A stretch of 64,000 nucleotides of DNA from Nectonema munidae (lineage: Eukaryota > Nematomorpha > Nectonematoida > Nectonematidae), in contig JAUIRK010000952.1 of the NCBI GenBank assembly GCA_030549495.1, positions 372,001 to 436,000 on the forward strand, in the 5' to 3' direction. Each line of letters opens with the position of its first letter. Position 1 is the stretch's first letter. The notes below the pieces were generated by a model. The model saw only the letters and a program-made list of their open reading frames with translations, did no database searches and had not been told where the DNA came from. This document shows, piece by piece, positions 21,701-33,700 of the stretch. Made by a program: the position numbers and the translations under genes.

Positions 21701-24700
21701 TGAAACTTCCTCTTGTTTTCAAAAAGTGTTTGCTCGCAGATTCGTAATGAGGAGTTGACTGATCTAAAATTGGTTTGCCCATATCTTTCCAAAGTTGTTG
21801 GGTGATGAAGTTTCCCACATTTTGTTTGCCTAAAGCGACACTCTTCTGGTTTGTGGTTTGCTTTTCCACAACGATAGCAGCGAAACTTTGCTTTTGTTTC
21901 AGTCTTTTTCTTTAGAAACTCTTTTGGTGCTTTTGTTTCAGTCTTTTTCTTTAGAAACTCTTTTGGTGCTGCTTGTAAATGATTTACTTCTGGATCTTTA
22001 GTGTGATATCCAAAAACGGTTTCTTTCGCAATCTTGGCTGCGTTTTCCGTTTCAATTGCGATTTCCACAGCTCTAGCAAAATCCAAATTCTCATCCTTTA
22101 CTTTAAAAATTGCCTTTAAGACCGCTTCGTTTCTGATTGAGCAAATAAATCTTGTGCGCAGTGCTTCATCTTGAGGATCTTTTATAGAGGAAAAATCACA
22201 AGTTGCTGCATCCTGGCGAATGCGGGCTGCAAGTTCTTGTATCTTTTCTCCGGGTTTACGTTGAAGATCACTCCAGAATTTGAAGCGTTCCCTCACAACA
22301 AATCTTCATGATCATTCATGAAATCTATAATTTCTTGCATGCTCAAGTTATTGATGTCTTTAGGCAGCGAGCTTTGGGCTGCAAGATTGGAGAGTAACTT
22401 GTAGATGCAGGGTGATTGATTTGTCAGAAAAACTTGCGCTTTTCGATTTTCCGGGATAGAATTTGCTCCAAGAAATGTGCAAAAACGAACAAAGTAATCT
22501 TTCCAAAGTTCAGAAGTAGAATTAAATGGTGAAAACTGACAAAATCCACCTTGGGAAGAAGAGACCTCAATAGGTTTTGAAGAAATATCTTCCCTAAGTT
22601 GATCTATCCTTTTTGCATCTTCTCCAAGTTGCGCGTTTAATATTTCGAGCATGGTCTTCTGCTGTTCTATCTGCTTTTGCATCAGCACCACCAGGTTTTT
22701 AGTTTCTGTCATTGTCTTGCCAATTCCGAAGATGTTCTTTGTCGAGAAGTTGTGCAAGATCCTACTGACTGCGCCAGAAAGGCTCTGTTATGTTTTTACA
22801 GAGCAAAATTGTAAAGAAAATAATTTATTGAGGAAAGGAAGAAAGAAGTGATGATATATAAGAAAATCTGCACCTATTTATACTGTCGATAAATTATCTT
22901 GTAAAATAGGTATGCAAATGAAGAGCATTTCGCATAAAACAGTGTTCCACTGAAAGAATAGGAACCTATGCAAATATTTACTTATTTGCAAAGGCCATTG
23001 TAGAGAAAGTGACTTTTAACATTGTTGTTGAGGGAATGTGAAAGAATGCGTGTTTTGCATAAGACCATAACAGAATGGACGATGTCAGATTGACTAAAAG
23101 TATCAAAAATGAAGTGGTTGAAGGAAAGGCGAAGAGGGGACGCCCCAAGAAGACTTGGATGAAAGCAGTAGTAGAAAACATGGCCAAAAGAAAAGTAAAA
23201 GCGGAAGATGCTCAATGTAGAAACACATGGAAAAGAAGCTGCAAACAAATGGCCAACCCTGGTTAGCTGGGAAAACGGCCATGCCCGGAAGGGCGAATGG
23301 ATGATGATGAATAAAGATTTTTATTCTAAATATTTAACCCTTATCGGGATAAATGACTACAAAAAGGTAGTCATCCAATTTCATTACATTTCTAGAATTT
23401 TTTACACCTCATACACCTGCCGTTCAAATGATCAAAAAAAATAGGGTTCGATGTAGACAAAAAAAGGAGGAGGTATTACAATTATTTTCTTCCTATCAAA
23501 ATGGGCTACATTTTGTAGTGAGTTGCTTCCTATTGTTTTTTCTCTTATAGCCTCGGTAGTTCTAACAGTAGTAGACTTTTTTGTTTGCTTCACAATTATG
23601 CGTATCATCATCATGATGTATGCTTTGATTGACTTATTTGCTTTGTTTTCACTGTTATCAGCGTTTTACTTTTTTGTTTTCTTTCGGACTCAAACATTGA
23701 AGCATGCAGTTTGCTAAAAAAAAATAAGTAAGATATGTATTGATGATGCAGATATGGATTAGTGTAGTGAATTTGCAAACTTTCCAAGTGAACATGAAGA
23801 CATGGAAAAAAAAATCAGATTACACTAATGAAGTTGTCGAAGAACAAGGAGAAGATTTTACAATTTTTTCAGAAGAGCATACTTCTGAAGAAGATACAGC
23901 AAAGATAATATATGTGAAGTGAAATGGGAGAATAAAATAAAGGAGAATATAGTAGAGCGATTGAGACGCAATGCTGTAACCGAAAAAATTAGAACGCTTT
24001 CAAGAATTATGGCTGAAAAGGTTTTGTTTGACGACTTACTTTTTACTGAAGAAATTAAAAGACATGTTTTAAATGTACAAATCACAAGTTCGAGTTGATG
24101 AAAGCTTCAAATCCGTCTAAAGTATTTTCAAAGTTTACATTTGAAGAATAGAAGGTTCATTACGTTTTCTGATTCGAGCTTTTTTTATCTAAAATTTTCT
24201 ATCTAAAAGATAGAAAGCCATTTTATGAAGCTAGAAAACATTATCTTACTAGAAAAGAAGGAAAAGAGCCTGATAAACTTGCAGCGATAAGAGAAATATG
24301 GAATTGTTTTTGTTAGCTCAAAGACGACACTATATCGCCTAAGATGTTCTAACTATTGGCGAGCTTGGAAAAAGAAAACAACGTAAGGTCGTTAAATTTA
24401 GCAGAAAAACATGTTTGGAGTTAGTAAGGCCTTTTGAAGAAACGGCGCGAAGTATTACAGTAGATAATTTTTTCACAAGTCTTAGTTTAGCTGTCAATCT
24501 TCTTGACAAAACCCTTACCTTAGTTGGAGCTATTCGGCAGAATAAAAGAGAACTTCCTTTATCTTTCGAAAACTTCAAAGGTAGAGAAATTGGTTCCGTA
24601 ATTTTCAAGTATGACAATCAAAACGAGATCATAATCATGTCTTATATGTTCGTAAGAAAGATAAATCTGTTTGTCTTTTATCAAGTAACTAGAACATATC

Positions 24701-27700
24701 AGAATTAATCAGCTTTTATAATAAGACTAACGGAGGTGTTGATTTGATGGATGAAAATATAGACACTACTACCGTTAGAAGAAAAACAGTTCGCTGGCCA
24801 TTAACAGTTTTTTCCAACATGCTTGATGCAGCAGCATGTTTCAATTCAAAATTGCAAAGAAAAAGGGATGTGTTGGATCAAAAAGAGATTTTCTCAAAAA
24901 TTTTAGTGAAAAACTCTCATCAGCATGCATGGAAAAAAGATTAGAAAATTCTTTCTTATCATTCAACACAAATAAAACATATGATTCGTTTTTTACAAAA
25001 GGTGTTTTACTTGTAAAAAAAACATCAAGAAAAAATTGCCCCCTTTACTCAAAGGCTTATTGCAAAGAACATTCGTCAGCGAAAAAATCATAACCTTGGC
25101 TATACGCACATATTCTGTTGTAGCATAGAATATGTACATATGGCAATTTACTCCACACAATATTCTCACACTACATGGTATTGATAAACGTCATACAACA
25201 CTTTTCTCACAATTTTGATACCATTTGTGCTCCAAACCTCCTCATATAACATTCTTTTCAAGGAATCAATAATGAATTATCTTGGAACTCTCTATTATTA
25301 TTATGCATCTGATTCAACTATAAACAAAGCTCTTTGTTCTACTCTTCATTTTCCCATCGTTTTTGCGTCATTTTTGTCACGGAATTTGATAACATTTCTT
25401 TTTCTGAGGAGTACACGCAATCTAGTTTGGTATTTGAACGTGTTTCAGGTATCTCAAGTGAAGACGAAAATATTGATGAAAATTCGGTGTGCCCTGACGA
25501 AATTGATTTTGGCTGGGAACCTTTTTTCAAAACGCGCGGCAGAGTTACTCTTGAAATTATGATAGATACTACAACTGTTTGTTATTTTATCATGAGACAT
25601 TTTTCATTAAAGTATTGTGCGATAACAAAAAGACTAGTAACGGATACCAATTTATGGAGCGTTTTTTCACATCTCATGAAGTGGCACCGTCATGTCATCA
25701 AGGAGATGTATACCTAAAATATTACAACAAAGCTACCTGAAATCTCTCAATCTTTGCAAGTGATAGTCTCGTATAGTTTATTCCAGTAAAGCTTCTCTTG
25801 CGGCCTATATTCCAAGAAAGCAGGCAAGAAAATTCTTTAAAGTTGCCCACGGAGAGAAGAGTGGACATTTCTTCTGATCCTGAATCTTTACTGGAATACA
25901 ACAAGTATAAAAGTGGAGTCAATTTGCCAACAGAATGATGAAGCAATATAGAAGTTAAAAGCCATGCAGAAGATGGACAAGAGCAGCCTTTTCTAATTAT
26001 TTTGATATGAGATGTGTGAGTTCTTTTGTTATGCTAAACCCGCCCAATGATTTTCCTTCAATAAAAAGCAGTGGGCAAAAGTTTTTATAAAAAAGTTCGC
26101 TTTACTTTTGAATGAAGATGCTATGAAGGTGAACGCCCAAGCTTCTCAGATCGATTTAAAAACAAGATCCCTACTGAACTTTTGTTTTTTTTTTGTCATT
26201 GAAGTTCTTGAAATCTCACATGCCAGAGGTCATCGTGAAGTTTGTATGCCAAAAAAAACAAAACAAGGAAATGTAAAAAGTGTTGCAAAAATATATGTAA
26301 ACTACATTCAAATTTTGTTATTGATTTTTTTCAAATGATTTCTATCATTTTACTGAAATTAGTTTTTACAAATAAAAAATTTTAAATTAAAAAAAAAACC
26401 TTTTTTTTCTAAAAAAAAAATATGAAAATTATTTTACCGCCATCTATTAATTGAAAAAAAGTTATAAATAGGTTTTCTAGAGATAATTTTTTGGTATAAA
26501 TTTAAAAAACTAAATAAAAATGTTTTTTCAATGTTAAAAAGCTTTCTTTAAAATTACATTTAATAAAATGATAATGGATAATTGTTGATTAAATTTTTTA
26601 CGAAGGAATTGCAAGGAATATATTGCCATATGTGCGTATATCGAAGGAAAAACATTGAAATAAAATTTATTTTGCTCTAAAAATATTGAGATTTCGCAAA
26701 GTTATACGACTTATTTCGGTTTGTTTGGATAAAAAAAGGTAAGACAAATGCAATAAACGTAGCTTACAGTGTAATGAAGATTGTGGAGAGTGAGAAGGTA
26801 GCAGGTGTTGATGTTTTTATCGATGTATGCATTGAAGAAAGCACGATCGTATTGCGCGCAAACGTAACAGCTGCATTCTGAATCAAGTTTACTGGCATCT
26901 GCTTTAAACTTCGAATTCTTCAAGTTTATCGCGCCTTCGTGAGTTAGAGCGACGCCAAATCGCTAAAACAAAAAATAGCTATGTCGTAACTACTCGTCAA
27001 TTTAGTGAGTATTGATTGGTGCATTGAATCCTTTCATATGTGAGTTGTTCATCACAATTCGTTGTATTCAGGAGAGCTGGGTCTAAATTTCATACAGTTT
27101 TGGTTCAGGACACGAAAGATGACCAAAAGTCAAAATTTTGCCATTAATTGCAAAAATGCAACGTTAGACAGATGCGTCAAAAATTAAAGCTTGTTAAAAA
27201 TATAAAAGAATTCTTCTCTTGAAAGTTGTAGTTTAGTAATCTTTAGGCAGGCCAACTTTCTGAAGTAAGCCTTTTGTTCTTTTTTGACGTTTTGTTTACA
27301 TGTCCGGATATTTTCAATTTATATAATACGAAATTCTTTTTATTTCTTGAAATAAACGAATTCTAGAGTTTGCATGCGCCAATTCATGATTTACTTAGAT
27401 ATAAAAAAAATGGCTTTAAGCAGAAGAACTTGCAAAAATAAGCCCGACATATTCTGCTACATCTACGGGGAATACAACATTGCTCTAAAACAGAAAACCA
27501 GTCACAAGTTTTGAAAAGCGTGCTTATTATGCATAGATAAAGCTAGGACACCTAACCAAGGGCAAGAAGAGTTGTCTGAAGTTTGGGATTCCTATGCCTT
27601 GCAGAGAGACGACAAATCATGGCTGGGATCAACAGGAAAATCCACACGTCATCCTGTAGCTCAGTGTGATGAAATTCCATTTGCTATCTTTAAAGAATTT

Positions 27701-30700
27701 TCTGGCATTACTGTGAAGAATTTTAGCATAAAAACCTGTCGTGACCGAGAAAACATATGTCTTTCGGATTCAGCGGTGCAAAGCTGTGCTAAATCTATTG
27801 AATTTACAAAGAAATTTTTTTGTTACCCTGTGTAATCTAATTGAATATTTTTTACAGGTTTTGCTTTTTGTCTGTTCGTGATTTGCGGAAGCAGCAGTGC
27901 TAGTGTTATTCTTAACTTCGACATACAAGTGCTTTTCCTCCTAAAATTTCATGAATGAGTATTTTGATCGATTGCTCCCAATTCTTTGTTGTGTTAGGCA
28001 CTTTTTGAGAATTTGATAAATATATTTATATCAAAATATTGAATAATTAGGGCTCTAAGTTGCAATATAGTCTTGACATACATAAACTTAAGCTTGAATC
28101 CAATAAATCCACCAAAAGTGTAGTTTTGATTTTATCGACCAACTCCAATCCCAATCCACTAATCCATGTGCCTTCTAACAAATCAAAGACAACATCGCGT
28201 ACATGATAATGCATAGTAGCGCTTAGATCTTCAGCGCAACTTCTTCATATAACACTTTGTCTTTCATTGTGTAATTATAAAAAAATAAATCGAAATTAAA
28301 TTTCTTTATTTGGATTAAAAATAATAACTGATAAACATGCAAAGCAATTGTGAGCAATGCTCAGGATGCAATAAATGACAGGATAGGCTTTTAGAACATT
28401 GCAATGGTCAGTTTTTTTAGCCTATTTGATTCAATTTCAAAGGGTGTGTGAAATTAAACGTTATTCTTAAAGGGTGTGTGAAATTATATTGGAAAATTAT
28501 GAGTAGAAGTGGAATTTTCAAATTTCATCCATTTTGCAAAAAAAGATATACAGTAGTCTGGTAATAAGTTGTCTCCCGGGTAGTATTGCCAGGCTACTAA
28601 TTTTGGTAGATTATATGGTAACTATAATACAGTATGACTTTTAAATAAGTTTCTAATTTATTTTATTTTTCATTGTATTCAAAAAAAAGTTTGAGTTATA
28701 ATATTTTTGAAATTTCAGGAAATAAAATAGACAACAACAACAACAGAGAAAGAGATTGGGCGATATATTTATAAACAGTATTTTATAAGCACTTCATTGT
28801 AATATTTTTTCCATGGAATTATGAGATCACACAACTTATGGCTTAAAATTCTTTATAGTAAAAAGGTTGTCGTGTTCATCAAGTATTATGCTACATATTT
28901 TGCTATTGAATTATATAATTCTACTTCTTTTTTTTATTCTACTCTGCCTTAATTTTAAAATGGTGGATGTTACTTTATGTTCTAACAAAGTACAATATTC
29001 TAAAAAATTTCTTCTTAAGCACAAGTACTCCTACAAACACTTCTCTTATAAAAAAAATATCAAACTACCTGAAAAAACATTTTTATCCTATATACGCCTA
29101 CACTTTTCCTAAAGTAAGATGCTACCAGGAAACTCCCTCCTAAAGTATAAATTTTTAGTAACTGTGTTTAAAGACCTCCACATAAACCCTAACAAAACAC
29201 TATCAAAAAACAAATTCAACAACATCCCACCAACCAGAACAAAAAATCTCACACTCAAAAAAAGCCACACCTCATTTGCTTCTATCACATTCAACAAACT
29301 TCCTAAATCGATAAGAATGATTTCTTCACTCACTTCCTTCAAAGAAACTCTATATTCTCACTTAGTCAACCAAATCAAAGAAGATAAATAACGCCTTGTT
29401 TTTTCCCTTCCTTATATCCTGTTCATAACCTTCTTAGAATATTATGCTAAGTTAGTATCAACTATTTTATTTACAGTGTCACTACACTAAGCTTGGTGTA
29501 ATTACTTGTAATACCATCATCTATTAACAATAAATAAATTGAATTGAATAATGTGTAAACATCTTAAATCTTTTTTATTGCCAAAGCCCTCTTACAAATC
29601 CTAACCTAAGCCCTCTTACATTTTTTTAAAATGAAAAAAAAATCAATAAGCTGAGTGTTCAAGTTCATTCAAAGTAGTACAATGGGTTATTGATACAGTG
29701 ACCGTAAACACACTCACTAGCGTAGACAAGCTAATCAATGTTAAAAAATTAATCATTATGAAAAAAGTAATCTCATTCTTCGTTTATTTCAAAAATCGTC
29801 AAAATTTTACAAAGAAAAAATATATTATAAAAAAGTTAAAAAATTAATCAACAGTTCAATTAATATTTTTTTATCATTTGTGTAGGAAATCTTTATTATT
29901 AAAATGTTTGAAAATATTTTGAAATTTGCAGGGTAATCATTTTTTAAAATTTCCATAATTTTCATCAAATTCGTGTTAAAACATTTTAACTAACCGCTCC
30001 TAACGAAAGTTAAAGTTTTTTGCTGCAACGTTTGGTCATTTACAGCAAGTGATTTAAGCAAAAAAAGTATATTTTTTTAGCTTTCTTTTGAGTTGTAAAA
30101 ATGCAACACTAGACAAACGTGATATATAGTTTTTTCAATGGTGCATTTTCACAACGCTGGACATTAAAAAGTAATGGTAAGAAGAAAGTGTAGTCTACAT
30201 TTTTAGTCACACAAACTGTCAAAAGAGCACAGTGGAGAAAAGTGAGAGAAGCAGAAACATTGAAAACAAAAATGTTTAAAGTCTCTCCGCAGTAACACCC
30301 TTTGAATGAAGATGATATTTAAAAAGCTTACGGCGCAACGTGTGGGATAAACACAATCAAACATGTCAACACCCAAAGCTGAACAAATGACCAAATCAAG
30401 GGGATATCTTAAAAGTATTATTGCGTAAAAGATCGCGAGGTGAAAGCGTCTCATACCCGATGCCCATAGCATATCTCGGCTTGAACTCGGGCAGGAAATC
30501 AGTGCACGTGCTTATGCATCTCCAGAACTTATCCTTGCTTTCACCACCACTCAAGCCTCCGATGGCGTATCCATTGAGATTTCGCATGATCATTTCTTTA
30601 CAACACTGCTTTCGTAAGCCAAAATCCAAGCCACCTTGAACAATGCCAAACAAACTTTGCTCGTTGCTTCGAGAATGCGCGCGTATGCACCTGTCTTAAA

Positions 30701-33700
30701 AACAAAAATTTGGATCCAACGCCTCAACTTTACTAAAAATCTGTTAAACATGGTATCCATAATACATCTCAAGGATGAGTAAGACAATGAATCCCCTCCG
30801 CCCTTTTCATTCTCAAAAGCATTCCATTTGTTGAAAAAATTTCAAATCTTACAAGGATGCCGACAAATTGTCAAATCCTTGGAAACTTTGCTTTTTTGTT
30901 CAACACCAAAAAACTACGACAAGATGGAGTAAAAACTATGATTGATGATATAGAAATGCTTTAGAAAGAAACTTTAAATTTTCCCTCTTTCTAGAGCATT
31001 AATCAGAAAGAAACTTGATCGTTTAATCGATTTAAATGACAAAAAAAAACCCATAAAATTTTACTACCATACTTTCTCAGTTGTTTGATATCACTAATAA
31101 AAAGGGGGATGGAAAAGCACAAAGGATAAAAAAACTCAACCCGAAGCAGATTCAAAATAGAGATAAAGTTGATTATTCTAATGTCAAGCAAGCTTCTTTA
31201 AAAACAGTGCACCCAAGAAAACGCATTTGTGTTCGAATTAAATTAAGTTCTTTCAAGTCGTTATCCACACATGACATTATTCCTGAATCTGACTCCAACT
31301 GTAGTATTGAGTCTGAACCGAAGCGCCACTCGCCTTCCTGTTCTGAGCAAGAACTTCAAAAGGAAGTTTACTGGTACGCAAGAAAAACATATCAAAACAC
31401 AAAGCGCATGACGTTCTCGAAACAATTTTTAAACAGGGTTATAATGTTCTATTTCCATGTCAATCATCAGGTATATGAAAACAAATAATCAGAGAAGGAA
31501 TGAAAATAAAAAATTTTAAAAATTACAAGTCAATGATCGTTATTGTCTTCAATTTGATGTAAAAGGTTACAGGAAGAAAACCAAGTGGTTTTGCTAAAAA
31601 AAAATACCATGATTGAAATAAAACTTGGTGTTTTAAAATGCCCAAATGGTACTGCTAAGGCTATTCACAAAGAACTACATACTCTGATCGACGAACACAA
31701 TGCGTGGAAAAATATTTGCATGATAATCTGGGACACATCTGCCGTAAATTCTGATCGTTTGCAGGGTATTCTTAAATTGATCCAGGAGGATGTCATAAGC
31801 AAAGGCTTTCAGAAGCCACAGTACATCGGCTGTCAACATCATGTACTCGATCTGCTTCTAAAACACGTAATCGGATTTTCTCATTCCGAAAGAAAGCACC
31901 AGCCCAAAACTTAACTGCTCTTTTATTGACGAAATATCGAAGAACTACAATTCTCTTAGAGCCAACTACCAGGTTCTTCCAGCAGATGATGTTAACACAG
32001 GCGCAAACCCTGGATGTCCGGACGACTTCAAGTTTTTGTATGAACTATGCCAGGCATATCGTCACTACAAAACAACTTTAAAGAGTGACCCAAAATATAC
32101 TGGAAGAAACCCCCAAACATATATCAAGCAAGATGGAATTCGCGTGCAATATACGCTCTTATAGCATTTTTCCCTCTTGCCCGATTGGCATAGCATCCTC
32201 GGAACAGCATGCGAGTTCATCTCTTACCCGAGTTACTCGCACTTACGACCACTTTTAGCAGTTTCACAATACAATACGGTAGGTTCGGCAGCGCTCGGAA
32301 ACAATGACATCGAAAACTCCAATCAACGCTCCAATTTTGCAAGAAACAATGAGACCGTACAAAGAAATTTACGAAGAGAAGAAAAAACATATGATACAAA
32401 CTAAATTGAGCAAGTTTATAAAGAAAACCCTCAGCATCGATGCCTCTATTCCTTCTAAATCCCACAACGCTCCTATCACCTTCTCTTGTGAGGTCATTCA
32501 CCCTCTCGTTATGCCATACTCACTGTTTGATCTTTCTCTCGATTGTACGCATCAAGAAATTGTAGATAACATACAAACAGACACTAGTGAACTTTAAATT
32601 TTTGTTTCCTTTCTACAAGAGTATTTATTTGAATTTATTAAAATTGTTTTGTTATAAAATTAATAATAATTAAACAATAAAGAGCTTTGTTACTCAGTTA
32701 ATTTTAATGTTTAACGCACAACTTTTTGCAGTGAATACAACAAAAAACATATTGATAAACAAGAGAAGTAAAAAAGGGAAACCAAGCCAGCGAATGGTAC
32801 GATGCATCGCTTCCTCCACTCTTGGACCCAAAGTCTTGCTTGGAATAACGTCATCTAATTGCATGATAATGTCGGCGCCAATTTTATTTTGTATCTCAAC
32901 CGCTTTCTCTGGAGTAAACATGCTCTTCCTATCCAAAACAAAAAGAATGAAAAATTATCTAATTCGTCTGCCTTTCATTTTAAATGAATTTTTCAGCAAC
33001 GCAAAAAAGCAGACGATTTTAATATGATCGATCACTGGCAGAATTCGCAAACTTGTCTAGCTTCAACAGCTAGATAATCTCAATATGCCTGATCAAATTT
33101 TATCGGTATCAATGGACATTAACCAGTTAACGACCTGGGTGGATAATTGTCGACTTTACAAAAATAAAATTGTCTGCGTTTATTAATGCTTTTTAATACA
33201 AATCTTCTGCTTTACATTAGATATCGTCTGATTATTCTGGTCGATAACGGGTTAAGTAGATCCAAAAATTCGAAAATATATATATTAGCACAACTTGCCA
33301 TTGTTGTTGTTGGCCTCCAGATTATGCTATTTCATTACAAGCGTAATCTGTCGGTCAAAATTTTTTTTATTAAACCGAGTGAACACTTTTCTGCTTTTTG
33401 CTGCTAGGGTTAAAGTGTTTTTAAGTTTCGTCGCACTTTTTCAGAAGCACAAATGAGTATGTACAATACCAGCCAACCCAATAGAAGCTACCATATGGTA
33501 CGGTTGATTCAGTTGGCTTTCATTCATGGCTTAAATAGCATACCCTTATTGTTGAAGTATTCAACTTGAAAGTAAAAGGACTAAATAAGGTTCATCGCAA
33601 ACAATCACAATAATTTGTTCTACAATGCATCATCCATTTCATCCCAGAAAAAGCAGATGAGACTGAGTGATTTAAAAGTTATTAAATCAAAAAATCGTCT

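Larger units (their letters stand above)
19830..23072 (-). mobile_element. Ty3/gypsy-type LTR retrotransposon fossil with both LTRs
   Basis: The element lies on the minus strand within the LINE. Two direct repeats of about 285 bp, each starting TGTTATG and ending CATAACA, bound it, and a 5-bp GAATG duplication flanks it (19825-19829, 23073-23077). Inside, from 5' to 3' on the minus strand, are a gag-like region with a CCHC zinc knuckle (about 22.76-21.7 kb), a stretch resembling the end of a gypsy RNase H, and an integrase core with a chromodomain-free C-terminal part (about 21.4-20.2 kb). A TGGCGCAGTC primer-binding-like site follows the 5' LTR. The internal region is short for a gypsy element and its coding is broken, in several separate pieces. 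The two LTRs are very similar, so it looks fairly young. It inserted after the LINE. Confidence 0.9.
16230..23330 (+). mobile_element. 5'-truncated LINE (non-LTR retrotransposon), split twice by other elements
   Basis: Three colinear pieces of one reverse-transcriptase polypeptide are present. Piece 1 (16230-16689) has [20 protein letters not shown] and the catalytic FLYADD, plus a zinc-finger-like CSCCGE...[12 protein letters not shown]. Piece 2 (19317-19829) runs from [20 protein letters not shown] to [10 protein letters not shown]. Piece 3 (23073-23330) has [13 protein letters not shown] and ends near a GATGATGATGAATAAAG tail. The style (RWFGHLERM followed by GRPKKTW) is typical of RTE-like LINE C-termini. 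The N-terminal half including the endonuclease is missing, as expected for 5' truncation on insertion. A 2.6 kb inverted-repeat element and an LTR fossil interrupt it. It lies antisense in QTRT1 intron 7. Confidence 0.85.

Noticed and set aside
30203-30472. A separate small gene in the frame containing [12 protein letters not shown]
   Set aside because: Only 30332-30407 is coding, as QTRT1 exon 6; the rest is intron read-through.
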